Shown: one piece after another, positions 1-6,464 of the stretch | Position numbering within the stretch: the first letter of the stretch is position 1 | Layout: every line of letters starts with the position of its first letter | Assembly: GCA_018676275.1 (NCBI GenBank) | Contig: JABHFC010000232.1 | Coordinates: 1-11,148 of the forward strand | Direction: 5' to 3' | Source: Gammaproteobacteria bacterium | GTDB lineage: Bacteria; Pseudomonadota; Gammaproteobacteria; Eutrophobiales; Eutrophobiaceae | DNA length: 11,148 nucleotides | Translations under genes and position numbers: made by a program | Notes under the pieces: generated by a model | Databases searched by the model: none | What the model saw: only the letters and a program-made list of their open reading frames with translations | What the model was told of the DNA's origin: nothing

Positions 1-171
1 GCTGATGAACCTACCGGAAACCTGGATGAACAAACTGCGGAAAAGGTCTTCGATGTAATGATGGAACTGAATAGGGAATATGATGTTAGCTTGATTATGG
101 TGACACACAATCTGGAACTGGCGAAACGCATGGATAGTGTGCGCGAATTACACGAAGGAAGACTTCAATAA
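1..171 (+). CDS. lolD: LolD, lipoprotein-releasing ABC transporter ATPase (3' end only)
   Basis: Only the last 56 codons are present; the gene begins outside the window. LolD is the cytoplasmic ATPase of LolCDE, which releases mature lipoproteins from the inner membrane to the carrier LolA. The fragment opens inside the Walker B/D-loop stretch (ADEPTGNLDE) and continues to the H-loop histidine in MVTHN. It ends with ELAKRMD and a short EGRLQ tail before TAA at 169-171. The AKRM stretch after the H-loop and the very short C-terminus fit LolD better than MacB or FtsE, which share the ADEPTGNLD motif. The ABC family is certain from sequence. The LolD assignment also leans on context, because I recall lol genes next to a DUF2062 gene and comEC in Pseudomonas. 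The signature motif and Walker A lie outside the window and cannot be checked. Confidence 0.85.
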   Translation, partial: ADEPTGNLDEQTAEKVFDVMMELNREYDVSLIMVTHNLELAKRMDSVRELHEGRLQ

Positions 172-198
172 AATCATGAATTAAGCTGATATTAATAT

Positions 199-732
199 TC
201 AGGATTTATTATTCAGACGTTTCTTTTCTTTTCTTTCTTCCCACTTATTTACAATAGCCATACGCCAAAGCAATCTGACGGTGAAGTAACCGATTGTTGC
301 TGACAAGCCACCCAAAATCAGGGATCCCAATAATAATTCATCCCATATATCGGCGATTTTTAAACTAAACCACTCCAACGAAAGCTCAAAAATTAATTGT
401 TTTGGCTCTACTCCAAGCAAAAGTGCGCCAGTTTTGTAACTTAGGAAAAACAGAGGTGGGATGGTAATTGGATTGCTAAGCCAGACAAACACAACTGCCA
501 GAGGCAAATTTACCCTGAAATATATGGCAGCGAGTGCAGCGACCAGCATTTGCCCCGGTATAGGGATAAAGGCCAGAAAAAGACCAATAGCTACGCCACC
601 TGCGGCTGAATGCCTGTTTAAGTGAAAGATATTCGGATCATGAAGAATACCTCCGAGTAAACCCAGCTGTTCATGTTGCTGAAATTTGTGGTGCTCTGGT
701 AATACTCGCTTGAAAAAACCCCGAAGTCCCAT
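199..732 (-). CDS. DUF2062 family small inner-membrane protein
   Basis: A 177-residue protein of the DUF2062 family, whose biochemical role is not established. The N-terminal ~40 residues are polar. Next comes the family core: a glycine/alanine-rich hydrophobic segment with IPIPGQM at about 56-62, then a second segment with WLSNPITIPPLFF at about 84-96. These proline-rich hydrophobic stretches are characteristic of DUF2062. A third hydrophobic segment spans about 134-158. The C-terminus is strongly basic and charged (KWEERKEKKR), probably cytoplasmic. It is convergent with lolD (27-base gap) and divergent from comEC. The ATG at 732 has only a weak purine-rich stretch before it, and an exact TATAAT lies on this strand at 769-774. 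The tail is encoded by a TTCTT repeat at 221-235. Family membership is well supported; function is unknown. Confidence 0.85.
   Translation of the reverse strand: MGLRGFFKRVLPEHHKFQQHEQLGLLGGILHDPNIFHLNRHSAAGGVAIGLFLAFIPIPGQMLVAALAAIYFRVNLPLAVVFVWLSNPITIPPLFFLSYKTGALLLGVEPKQLIFELSLEWFSLKIADIWDELLLGSLILGGLSATIGYFTVRLLWRMAIVNKWEERKEKKRLNNKS
221..235. repeat. Short TTCTT pentamer tract in the DUF2062 3' end
   Basis: Three perfect tandem TTCTT units, followed by another pyrimidine-rich stretch to 241. On the coding strand this purine-rich tract encodes the charged tail of the DUF2062 protein. A pentamer slip would shift the frame and alter only about the last ten residues. With three units it is far below the length usually associated with phase variation. 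Confidence 0.5.
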
Positions 733-768
733 AATGTTATTTTCTTACTACCGGTCAAAAAGCGCGGT

Positions 769-774
769 ATTATA
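769..774 (-). promoter_or_regulatory. Candidate -10 box for the DUF2062 gene in the divergent spacer
   Basis: The 71-base spacer between the two divergent starts (733-803) contains an exact TATAAT on the minus strand. It would give a leader of about 30 bases before the DUF2062 ATG. No good -35 is seen at 16-18 bases spacing. On the plus strand the same AT-rich stretch offers TATTAT (768-773), which could serve comEC with an equally weak -35 (TTACTA at 745-750). If both are used, the two promoters overlap back to back. This is inferred from consensus only. Confidence 0.35.
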
Positions 775-791
775 ACTGAATATTGATAAAT

Positions 792-796
792 GGAAG
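792..796 (+). promoter_or_regulatory. Ribosome binding site deciding the comEC start
   Basis: GGAAG lies 7 bases before the ATG at 804. The alternative in-frame TTG at 783 would add seven residues but has no Shine-Dalgarno-like sequence upstream. I therefore place the comEC start at 804. Confidence 0.6.
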
Positions 797-803
797 TATC
801 AGA

Positions 804-3113
804 ATGCGTACAGGATGTATTCTTTTTGCGTGCGGTATCGTCTGTATATTGCATAGTCCCAGTTTACCGCCGGCTTATCTGGCGTATTTTTTACCTCTAT
901 GTCTTATTTTGGCATGTCGTTTCCCAATTCTTCGATGGCCGATGTGCATCTTATGTGGTGCTTTATGGGTGATATTTCGTGCGGAATTTATCCTGCAGAA
1001 TCAAATCTCACCGGTATTAGAAGGAGAGCACCTCATTATTGAAGGCGTTATTGTCTCGCTGCCATCGCAATCAAATGGAAGTCAACGCTTTGTATTTGAT
1101 GTAAACAAGTTGAAAGATATTAAGGGGATCGAGTACCCGCATCCCGGTAAAATTCGATTGAGCTGGTATAAAACGAAGGCAGAATTGATTCCAGGTGACT
1201 CCTGGCGTTTCAATGTTAAATTGAAGCGAGCACATGGTTTTATGAATCCAGGTGGATTTGACTATGAAGCATGGTTATTTCAACAAGGTATAAGAACGAC
1301 AGGATATATAAATAACAAGGCGGGCAATAGAAGGTTGTTAGAAGGTAGTGATATTTATATACATCGTCTGAGATATTACGTGCGAGAAAAGTTGCTTACT
1401 ATTCTCAATCCACAGGATAACGGCAGTTTGATTCCCGCACTTGTAACAGGAGATCGAAGTGCTATCCCCGCTGATCGTTGGCAGGTTTTGACTGCAACAG
1501 GAACCAGTCACCTTCTTGCGATTTCCGGATTACATATTGGCTTGATCGCAGGTTTGGTGTATTTCCTGTCAAGGTGGCTTTGGCCTTTAGGATATTTAAC
1601 AGCTTTAGTCCTACCTGCACCAAAAGCTGCCTCAATAGCAGCTATGCTTGCAGCACTTGCCTATTCATTAATGGCAGGTTTTTCAATACCCACACAACGC
1701 GCACTAATAATGTTAACCCTATTATTAGTTAGTAAATTAATGTCGCGCGAATTTGTGCCTTCAACGATAATTTCATTTGCTCTTTTTCTTGTTCTGCTAA
1801 TTGATCCATTTGCGCCACTGTCAGCAGGTTTCTGGTTGTCTTTTTCAGCCATAATCATCATTGCCTATGGTATGACAGCACGTATTGATTTTAATAGTCT
1901 CTGGTGGCGTTGGGGCAGAGTTCAGTACATTGTCGCTATTGGCCTGACTCCTTTATTGGCACTGTGGTTTCATCAAGTGCCATTGACCAGCATAACTGCA
2001 AATCTGCTGGTTGTTCCGTGGGTCAGTTTTATCACGGTGCCATTGGCTTTATCAGGAAGTGTATTGATATGGTTAAATGCGGGCCTAGGAGGCTGGTTAT
2101 TAGAACTAAGCAGGTACAGTATTGACCTGTTCTGGCCTGTATTGAATGAGTTGGCGACTCTTGATTTCAGTGTTTTAACTCTTGCAGAAACCACAATCAC
2201 AGCTTTTATGGCGGCAGTGATTGGCGTATTTCTAATTTTGGCACCCTTAGGACTACCCGGCAGGTGGCTTGGCTTAATTTTCCTATTACCCTTATTCTTT
2301 CCAGTCCCGAATAAAGTTGAACCTGGTGAATTCAGGTTAACTTTATTAGATGTAGGGCAAGGATTGGCTGCTGTGCTAGAGACACGAAATCGTACCCTCT
2401 TATTCGATACAGGACCGAAATACAGTGACAATTTCGATGCAGGTAGTGCCGTAATTGTCCCTTTTTTGAGGCAAAGAGGTATTAAGAGTGTGGACTTGCT
2501 GGTTCAGAGTCATGGGGACAATGACCATATTGGTGGATTGCCAAATGTATTAAAGGCAATCTCTGTGAAAAGAATCCTGACCAGTGTTCCTCGGGAAATT
2601 CAGCATAAAAATATAGATAAATGCTGGAGTGGAGAAAAATGGCGCTGGGATGGTGTACATTTTGAGATGTTGCACCCCAGTGAAAATAGTAATTTATCCG
2701 GTAATAATCGATCTTGTGTGCTTAAAGTGAGTACAGATGAGAGGTCAGTATTGTTTACTGGTGATATCGAATCGAAAGCAGAAAATCGAATTTTAAAGCG
2801 TGATAAAGCAAAAATAGCCTCTACAGTTCTATTGGCACCTCATCATGGTAGCCTTAGTTCCTCAACATTAGATTTTATCACCGCGGTTGGGCCTGAATAT
2901 GTTTTGTTTCCGGTTGGTTATCGGAATCGCTTCGGCTTCCCAAAACAGGATATAATCCGACGCTATAAGGAGCGTGGGATAAAGATCATGGATACGGCGC
3001 GACATGGCGCTATTGAAATGCTAATTAGAGATGATGATTTGACAATTAGGAGTTATCGTCAATACGCGCAACGATTCTGGCATGAGTTTATGCCCGAAGG
3101 AGTGACGAAATAG
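804..3113 (+). CDS. comEC: ComEC/Rec2 family DNA-uptake channel protein
   Basis: A 769-residue polytopic inner-membrane protein, expected to pass single-stranded transforming DNA into the cytoplasm during natural competence. The three usual parts are present in order. An N-terminal membrane region and soluble DUF4131/OB-like domain contains the NPGGFDYEAWLF-type motif (about residues 148-159). The Competence membrane domain follows, with ISGLHIGL at about 240-247 and many hydrophobic helices to about 500. A C-terminal metallo-beta-lactamase-like domain carries LLDVGQG (~514-520), FDTG (~534-537), SHGDNDHIGG (~569-578), FTGD (~651-654) and APHHGS (~678-683). Length is normal and no frameshift or stop interrupts it. 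The metal-binding histidines and aspartates of the SHxDxDH motif are intact, so a nuclease-like role of this domain is possible. It is the first gene of the operon, 29 bases before exbB. Whether the host is competent cannot be judged, since no pilus or other com genes are visible. Confidence 0.95.
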   Translation: MRTGCILFACGIVCILHSPSLPPAYLAYFLPLCLILACRFPILRWPMCILCGALWVIFRAEFILQNQISPVLEGEHLIIEGVIVSLPSQSNGSQRFVFDVNKLKDIKGIEYPHPGKIRLSWYKTKAELIPGDSWRFNVKLKRAHGFMNPGGFDYEAWLFQQGIRTTGYINNKAGNRRLLEGSDIYIHRLRYYVREKLLTILNPQDNGSLIPALVTGDRSAIPADRWQVLTATGTSHLLAISGLHIGLIAGLVYFLSRWLWPLGYLTALVLPAPKAASIAAMLAALAYSLMAGFSIPTQRALIMLTLLLVSKLMSREFVPSTIISFALFLVLLIDPFAPLSAGFWLSFSAIIIIAYGMTARIDFNSLWWRWGRVQYIVAIGLTPLLALWFHQVPLTSITANLLVVPWVSFITVPLALSGSVLIWLNAGLGGWLLELSRYSIDLFWPVLNELATLDFSVLTLAETTITAFMAAVIGVFLILAPLGLPGRWLGLIFLLPLFFPVPNKVEPGEFRLTLLDVGQGLAAVLETRNRTLLFDTGPKYSDNFDAGSAVIVPFLRQRGIKSVDLLVQSHGDNDHIGGLPNVLKAISVKRILTSVPREIQHKNIDKCWSGEKWRWDGVHFEMLHPSENSNLSGNNRSCVLKVSTDERSVLFTGDIESKAENRILKRDKAKIASTVLLAPHHGSLSSSTLDFITAVGPEYVLFPVGYRNRFGFPKQDIIRRYKERGIKIMDTARHGAIEMLIRDDDLTIRSYRQYAQRFWHEFMPEGVTK

Positions 3114-3142
3114 TAAAGATTTAGAAATAAGAGGAGTAAAAG

Positions 3143-3772
3143 GTGCTTGAATTAATTAAGGCCGGTGGTTTTGTCATGTGGCCGATACTGCTGTGTTCCA
3201 TTATTGCGTTGGCCATCTCGGCAGAACGTTTTTGGTCCTTACAGTCGAAACGGGTAACCCCTAAAAACCTGGTGGCCCAGGTATGGCAATGGGAAAAGGT
3301 AGGACACCTTGACGCGAAACGTATTCAGGACTTACGTGCGGCATCACCACTCGGCAGAGTGCTTGCTGCAGGCCTTGTAAATCGCCGTCATGAGCGGGAG
3401 GTCATGAAAGAAAGTATCGAGGAGGTCGGCAGACATGTAGCGCATGATCTGGATCGATTCCTGAACACACTTGGTACGATTGCTTCTATTACGCCATTAT
3501 TGGGTTTGCTTGGGACCGTAATCGGTATGATCAAGGTGTTCGCTGTTATTACTGCACAAGGTGTTGGTGATCCTGCAGTTCTGGCAGGTGGTATTTCCGA
3601 AGCTTTGATTACTACCGCAGCAGGTTTAACCGTTGCGATACCAACGCTCATGTTTTATCGCTTTTTTCGTGGACGTGTTGATGAACTGATTATTTCCATG
3701 GAGCAGGAAGCTATTAAGATGGTGGAGGTTATGCATGGACAGCGGGAACAGGAAACAGGAGGAAGTGAGTGA
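3143..3772 (+). CDS. exbB: ExbB/TolQ/MotA-family proton channel subunit
   Basis: A 209-residue inner-membrane protein of the MotA/TolQ/ExbB family. With ExbD it forms a proton-driven motor that normally energises TonB or a related envelope protein. Helix 1 is at about 11-32. A cytoplasmic loop carries RAASPLGRVLAAGL (~65-78). Helix 2 contains TPLLGLLGTVIGMI (~117-130), and helix 3 contains GGISEALITTAAGLTVAIP (~149-167); the last two motifs are family hallmarks. The start is GTG with a good GAGGAG at 3131-3136, six bases upstream. The stop overlaps exbD by four bases. There is no tonB, and no TonB-dependent receptor or pal/tolB, in the window, so the partner protein is unknown. I prefer ExbB over TolQ because of the lpxK-linked position known from pseudomonads and the absence of tol genes. 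Confidence 0.9.
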   Translation: MLELIKAGGFVMWPILLCSIIALAISAERFWSLQSKRVTPKNLVAQVWQWEKVGHLDAKRIQDLRAASPLGRVLAAGLVNRRHEREVMKESIEEVGRHVAHDLDRFLNTLGTIASITPLLGLLGTVIGMIKVFAVITAQGVGDPAVLAGGISEALITTAAGLTVAIPTLMFYRFFRGRVDELIISMEQEAIKMVEVMHGQREQETGGSE

Positions 3773-4194
3773 ATCTTCGTCCTCAACGCAAGGAAGATGT
3801 GGATTTAAATATAACGCCGCTTATTGATGTCGTATTTTTATTATTGATTTTCTTCATGGTTTCAACGACCTTCGAACGGGAATCTGAGATAAGCATTACT
3901 TTGCCGGAAGCAAGCGAAGAATATACTGAAACGAAACTGGATACAGTAGAAGTCGCAATTGATGCAGAAGGGCGCGTCTATATTAATGAGCAGCAATTGG
4001 TGAACACACAGACAATTACGATTCGGGAAGCTATTCGTGACGCTGTCTACGATATGGAAGAGCCGCCAATAGTGATTAGTGCAGATGCCAAGGCGACACA
4101 TCAATTAGTAGTACAGGTTATGGATGCAGCACGACAACTGGATCTGACCAAGATAACCTTTGCCACACAAGAGATTGAGGAAAGTATCGAATAA
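3769..4194 (+). CDS. exbD: ExbD/TolR-family energy-transducing protein
   Basis: A 141-residue partner of ExbB. A short basic and acidic cytoplasmic N-terminus leads into one transmembrane helix (about 18-34) in the family motif LNITPLIDVVFLLLIFF. Asp20 corresponds to the conserved membrane aspartate that takes part in proton translocation. The rest is a periplasmic domain of about 105 residues, including PIVISADAKATHQLVVQVMD (~100-119), typical of ExbD/TolR. The start is a GTG inside the exbB stop (GTGA overlap), with a strong AGGAGGA at 3757-3763 inside the exbB coding region. This fits coupled, stoichiometric synthesis. Length and motifs are normal. Confidence 0.9.
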   Translation: MNLRPQRKEDVDLNITPLIDVVFLLLIFFMVSTTFERESEISITLPEASEEYTETKLDTVEVAIDAEGRVYINEQQLVNTQTITIREAIRDAVYDMEEPPIVISADAKATHQLVVQVMDAARQLDLTKITFATQEIEESIE

Positions 4195-4219
4195 GAACCT
4201 ATAGTTGTTGAGATAAACC

Positions 4220-5212
4220 ATGTTATCACCACAATTTCTGCAGCAACTCTGGTACAACAAGCATCCTCTTTCGTATCTATTATTACCTTTGGGTTGGCTA
4301 TACGGGGCTTTCATTTCTTTACGTAAATTTGCCTACGTAGTTGGTGTGTTGCCGGTTCAGAAAGTAGAGGTCCCTGTCATAGTTGTCGGCAATATCACAG
4401 TTGGCGGAACGGGCAAGACCCCCCTCATTATCTGGTTAGCCGAATACTTCAAAGAAAAAGGCATGCACCCCGGAATTATAAGTCGTGGTTATGGCGGTTC
4501 TGCGAAACAATGGCCGCAGCAGGTTAGAGCAGATAGCAATCCCTCAATCGTTGGTGATGAACCAGTGCTAATTGCACAAAGAACACTTTGTCCTGTAGCT
4601 GTCTCTCCGAAACGTTACATTGCAGCAAAAGAACTGCTTGAGCATACTGAATGCGATATTCTCTTATGCGATGATGGCTTACAACATCTTAGTCTTTACA
4701 GAGACATAGAAATTGCTGTCATTGATGGTGACCGTCGCTTTGGTAATGGTCATTGTTTACCAGCGGGACCATTGCGTGAATCAGTTAATGGACTAAACAA
4801 GGTTGATATGATTGTAAGCAATGCCAAGGCTGGCAAAAACGAATTTCTAATGGAATATAAACCGTCGGGGCTTGTTTCTCTGCAGGATGAGAATAAGCAA
4901 CTGCCGCTTGATTCCTTGCACGGGAATGACGTGCATGCTGTAGCGGGTATAGGGAATCCTCAGCGTTTTTATTCCTATTTACGAAGCATGGGAATAAATA
5001 TAATTAAACATGAGTTCCCGGATCATTATAATTATAGGCCGGAAGACCTGTCATTTTCAGATGATAACCCTATCGTGATGACGGAGAAGGATGCGGTAAA
5101 ATGCAGGGGGTTTGCCAATGCAAAATGCTGGTATTTGAAAATAGAAGTAGAAATGAGCAAGACCTTTGAACATCGATTAAACATATTAATGAAGGATTTG
5201 AATAATGGATAA
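4220..5212 (+). CDS. lpxK: LpxK, tetraacyldisaccharide 4'-kinase
   Basis: LpxK phosphorylates the 4' position of the tetraacyldisaccharide 1-phosphate to give lipid IVA, at the cytoplasmic face of the inner membrane. The 330-residue protein has the usual size. A hydrophobic N-terminal segment (~16-34) fits membrane attachment. The Walker A stretch GNITVGGTGKTP is at 57-68, followed by ISRGYGG (~87-93), GDEP (~112-115), the DDGLQH motif (151-156), and LPAGPLRE (~180-187). MTEKDAVK lies in the C-terminal half. It follows exbD after 25 bases with only a weak GAGA-type ribosome site. Its last 8 bases overlap ycaR. KDO is added to its product from CMP-KDO made by KdsB, encoded two genes downstream, so the operon pairs consecutive needs of lipid A-KDO assembly. 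Confidence 0.95.
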   Translation: MLSPQFLQQLWYNKHPLSYLLLPLGWLYGAFISLRKFAYVVGVLPVQKVEVPVIVVGNITVGGTGKTPLIIWLAEYFKEKGMHPGIISRGYGGSAKQWPQQVRADSNPSIVGDEPVLIAQRTLCPVAVSPKRYIAAKELLEHTECDILLCDDGLQHLSLYRDIEIAVIDGDRRFGNGHCLPAGPLRESVNGLNKVDMIVSNAKAGKNEFLMEYKPSGLVSLQDENKQLPLDSLHGNDVHAVAGIGNPQRFYSYLRSMGINIIKHEFPDHYNYRPEDLSFSDDNPIVMTEKDAVKCRGFANAKCWYLKIEVEMSKTFEHRLNILMKDLNNG

Positions 5213-5396
5213 AAAGTTACTAGATATTCTGGTTTGCCCGGTGACCAAGGGGCCGTTGATTTATGATAAAGCGAACCAGGAATTGATTTCCCGATCAGCA
5301 AAACTGGCTTATCCAATACGAGATGAAATACCGGTTATGCTGGAAAATGAGGCACGTGCCGTAAGCGATGAAGAACTGGAGAAACATAAAAGGTGA
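5205..5396 (+). CDS. ycaR: Trm112/YcaR-like small protein
   Basis: A 63-residue protein of the Trm112p-like/YcaR (UPF0434) family, normally found between lpxK and kdsB. The family start MDKKLLDILVCP and the motif LAYPIRDEIPVMLENEAR (~34-51) are clear. Two positions differ from the versions I know best. The CPxC pair is CPVT, leaving one cysteine (Cys11) in the whole protein, so zinc binding is unlikely. The usual RDGIPVML reads RDEIPVML (Glu41). Loss of the second cysteine is, to my recollection, common in some proteobacteria; the Gly-to-Glu change looks rarer. Its role is uncertain: eukaryotic Trm112 activates methyltransferases, but no methyltransferase is encoded nearby. AAGGA at 5192-5196 precedes the ATG, which lies inside the end of lpxK. 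The stop overlaps the kdsB GTG. Confidence 0.88.
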   Translation: MDKKLLDILVCPVTKGPLIYDKANQELISRSAKLAYPIRDEIPVMLENEARAVSDEELEKHKR

Positions 5397-6157
5397 GTTT
5401 TTCCTTTGAAGTTGTTATTCCTTCCCGATATGGCGCTAGCAGACTACCTGGGAAACCGCTGCTGGAAATAGGGGGTAATACACTTATTCAGCATGTCTAC
5501 AAGTCAGCCTGTAATAGTCAGGCGGATGGCGTGATAATCGCCACCGACGATGAGCGAATAGAAGATTTAGCGCGTTCATTTGGCGCTGAGGTAATAATGA
5601 CATCAAGGGAACATACTTCCGGAACTGATCGTATTACAGAAGTTATAGAGAGAAAGAACTATCAAGACGACGTGATTGTTGTGAATGTGCAGGGAGATGA
5701 ATATGGTTTGCCATCGGAGCTAATTGATCAGGTTGCCAGCGCATTAAATGATAATCCTGATAAGCTGATGGCAACGTTGTGTGAAAAAATCGAGCAACTT
5801 GAAGATAGTAATAATCCTAATATGGTTAAGGTAGTTCGTGATAAAAACAACACGGCTCTCTATTTTAGTCGCTCAACTATTCCATGGCAGGAAAAAGGGA
5901 AGAAACTAAAAGGAAATGTTAGCCCTGTATATCGACATATCGGGATATATGCTTACCGTGCGGGTTTTTTGAAGCAATTTAGTAAGCTTCCTGTGTGTCC
6001 TCTGGAAGAAACAGAAAAACTGGAGCAGCTACGGGCCATATATAATGGCTATAGTATCCATGTGGAAGAAGCCTGTACGGAAAGCGGTATAGGTATTGAT
6101 ACAGAAAAAGATTTGGAGCTGGCGCGCAGCCTCGAAGCAAAGCAGGTGAGCGGGTAA
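5393..6157 (+). CDS. kdsB: KdsB, CMP-KDO synthetase
   Basis: 3-deoxy-manno-octulosonate cytidylyltransferase activates KDO with CTP to CMP-KDO, the donor for the inner core of lipopolysaccharide; it is cytoplasmic. The 254-residue protein is full length. The N-terminal nucleotide-binding motif IPSRYGASRLPGKPL is at 9-23, followed by ATDDERI (50-56), SGTDR (76-80), VNVQGDE (97-103), YFSRSTIPW (157-165), YRHIGIYAYR (180-189), EKLEQLR (208-214) and IGIDTEKDLE near the C-terminus. The metal-binding aspartates of QGDE and GIDT are kept. One oddity is that the almost invariant proline after QGDE is replaced, so QGDEPLIP-type sequence reads QGDEYGLP (Tyr104, Gly105). The start is GTG in a GTGA overlap with ycaR, with GGAG at 5378-5381. 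It is the last gene of the operon and ends 12 bases from the convergent infA stop, with no obvious terminator between. Confidence 0.94.
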   Translation: MSFSFEVVIPSRYGASRLPGKPLLEIGGNTLIQHVYKSACNSQADGVIIATDDERIEDLARSFGAEVIMTSREHTSGTDRITEVIERKNYQDDVIVVNVQGDEYGLPSELIDQVASALNDNPDKLMATLCEKIEQLEDSNNPNMVKVVRDKNNTALYFSRSTIPWQEKGKKLKGNVSPVYRHIGIYAYRAGFLKQFSKLPVCPLEETEKLEQLRAIYNGYSIHVEEACTESGIGIDTEKDLELARSLEAKQVSG

Positions 6158-6169
6158 AACTTTTGAAGG

Positions 6170-6388
6170 CTAGCGATTACGGAAAGTGATACGGCCTTTG
6201 CTCAAGTCATAAGGTGTCATTTCGACAGTAACTTTGTCTCCTGTCAGGATACGAATGTAATGTTTTCGCATTTTGCCGGAGATATGTGCAGTGACGACAT
6301 GTCCATTTTCAAGTTCCACTCGGAACATTGTATTGGGTAGGGTTTCAATAACCGTGCCCTCCATTTCTATTTGATCTTCTTTTGCCAT
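6170..6388 (-). CDS. infA: Translation initiation factor IF-1
   Basis: A 72-residue S1/OB-fold protein that binds the 30S A site during initiation with IF-2 and IF-3. It is nearly identical by eye to the E. coli protein I recall: MAKEDQIEMEGTV, ETLPNTMFRVELENGH, SGKMRKHYIRILTGDKV and MTPYDLSKGRITFR are all present, and length is exactly that of the family. No Shine-Dalgarno sequence is seen before the ATG (the preceding bases read AAAACCTG), so its translation may depend on an AT-rich leader. It is the last gene of the minus-strand cluster, 76 bases downstream of bpt, with its own candidate extended -10 promoter. Linkage to aat is conserved in enterics too, though here clpA is not next to it. 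Confidence 0.97.
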   Translation of the reverse strand: MAKEDQIEMEGTVIETLPNTMFRVELENGHVVTAHISGKMRKHYIRILTGDKVTVEMTPYDLSKGRITFRNR

Positions 6389-6429
6389 CAGGTTTTCGCT
6401 ATTTTTAAAAGACGCGCATTTTGCCCTAA

Positions 6430-6438
6430 ATCATAACA
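6430..6438 (-). promoter_or_regulatory. Candidate extended -10 promoter for infA
   Basis: On the minus strand this reads TGTTATGAT, an extended -10 (TGn followed by TATGAT, five of six matches to TATAAT). No good -35 is present, as is common with extended -10 elements. The start point would be near 6423, giving a leader of about 35 bases. The box lies in the loop of an inverted repeat, TTTGCC at 6420-6425 and GGCAAA at 6442-6447, which may be chance, an operator, or a weak hairpin after bpt. It would allow infA to be made independently of the upstream transferase genes. Confidence 0.45.
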
Positions 6439-6464
6439 ACAGGCAAAGCTTCTTATCTAATTGC

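Noticed and set aside
185..203. AT-rich palindrome around ATATTAATAT between lolD and the DUF2062 gene as a bidirectional terminator
   Set aside because: The stem has no GC core apart from an imperfect CTGA/TCAG, would have almost no loop, and lacks a T-run on either strand.
783..803. TTG at 783 as the comEC start
   Set aside because: No ribosome site precedes it, while GGAAG sits 7 bases before the ATG at 804.
1973..2431. A 152-codon open frame antisense to comEC
   Set aside because: It lies wholly inside the comEC coding region, has no ribosome site or recognisable domain, and has a composition expected of a shadow frame.
6420..6447. TTTGCC/GGCAAA repeat as an intrinsic terminator for bpt
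   Set aside because: The loop is 16 bases, the stem only six pairs, and no T-run follows on the minus strand.
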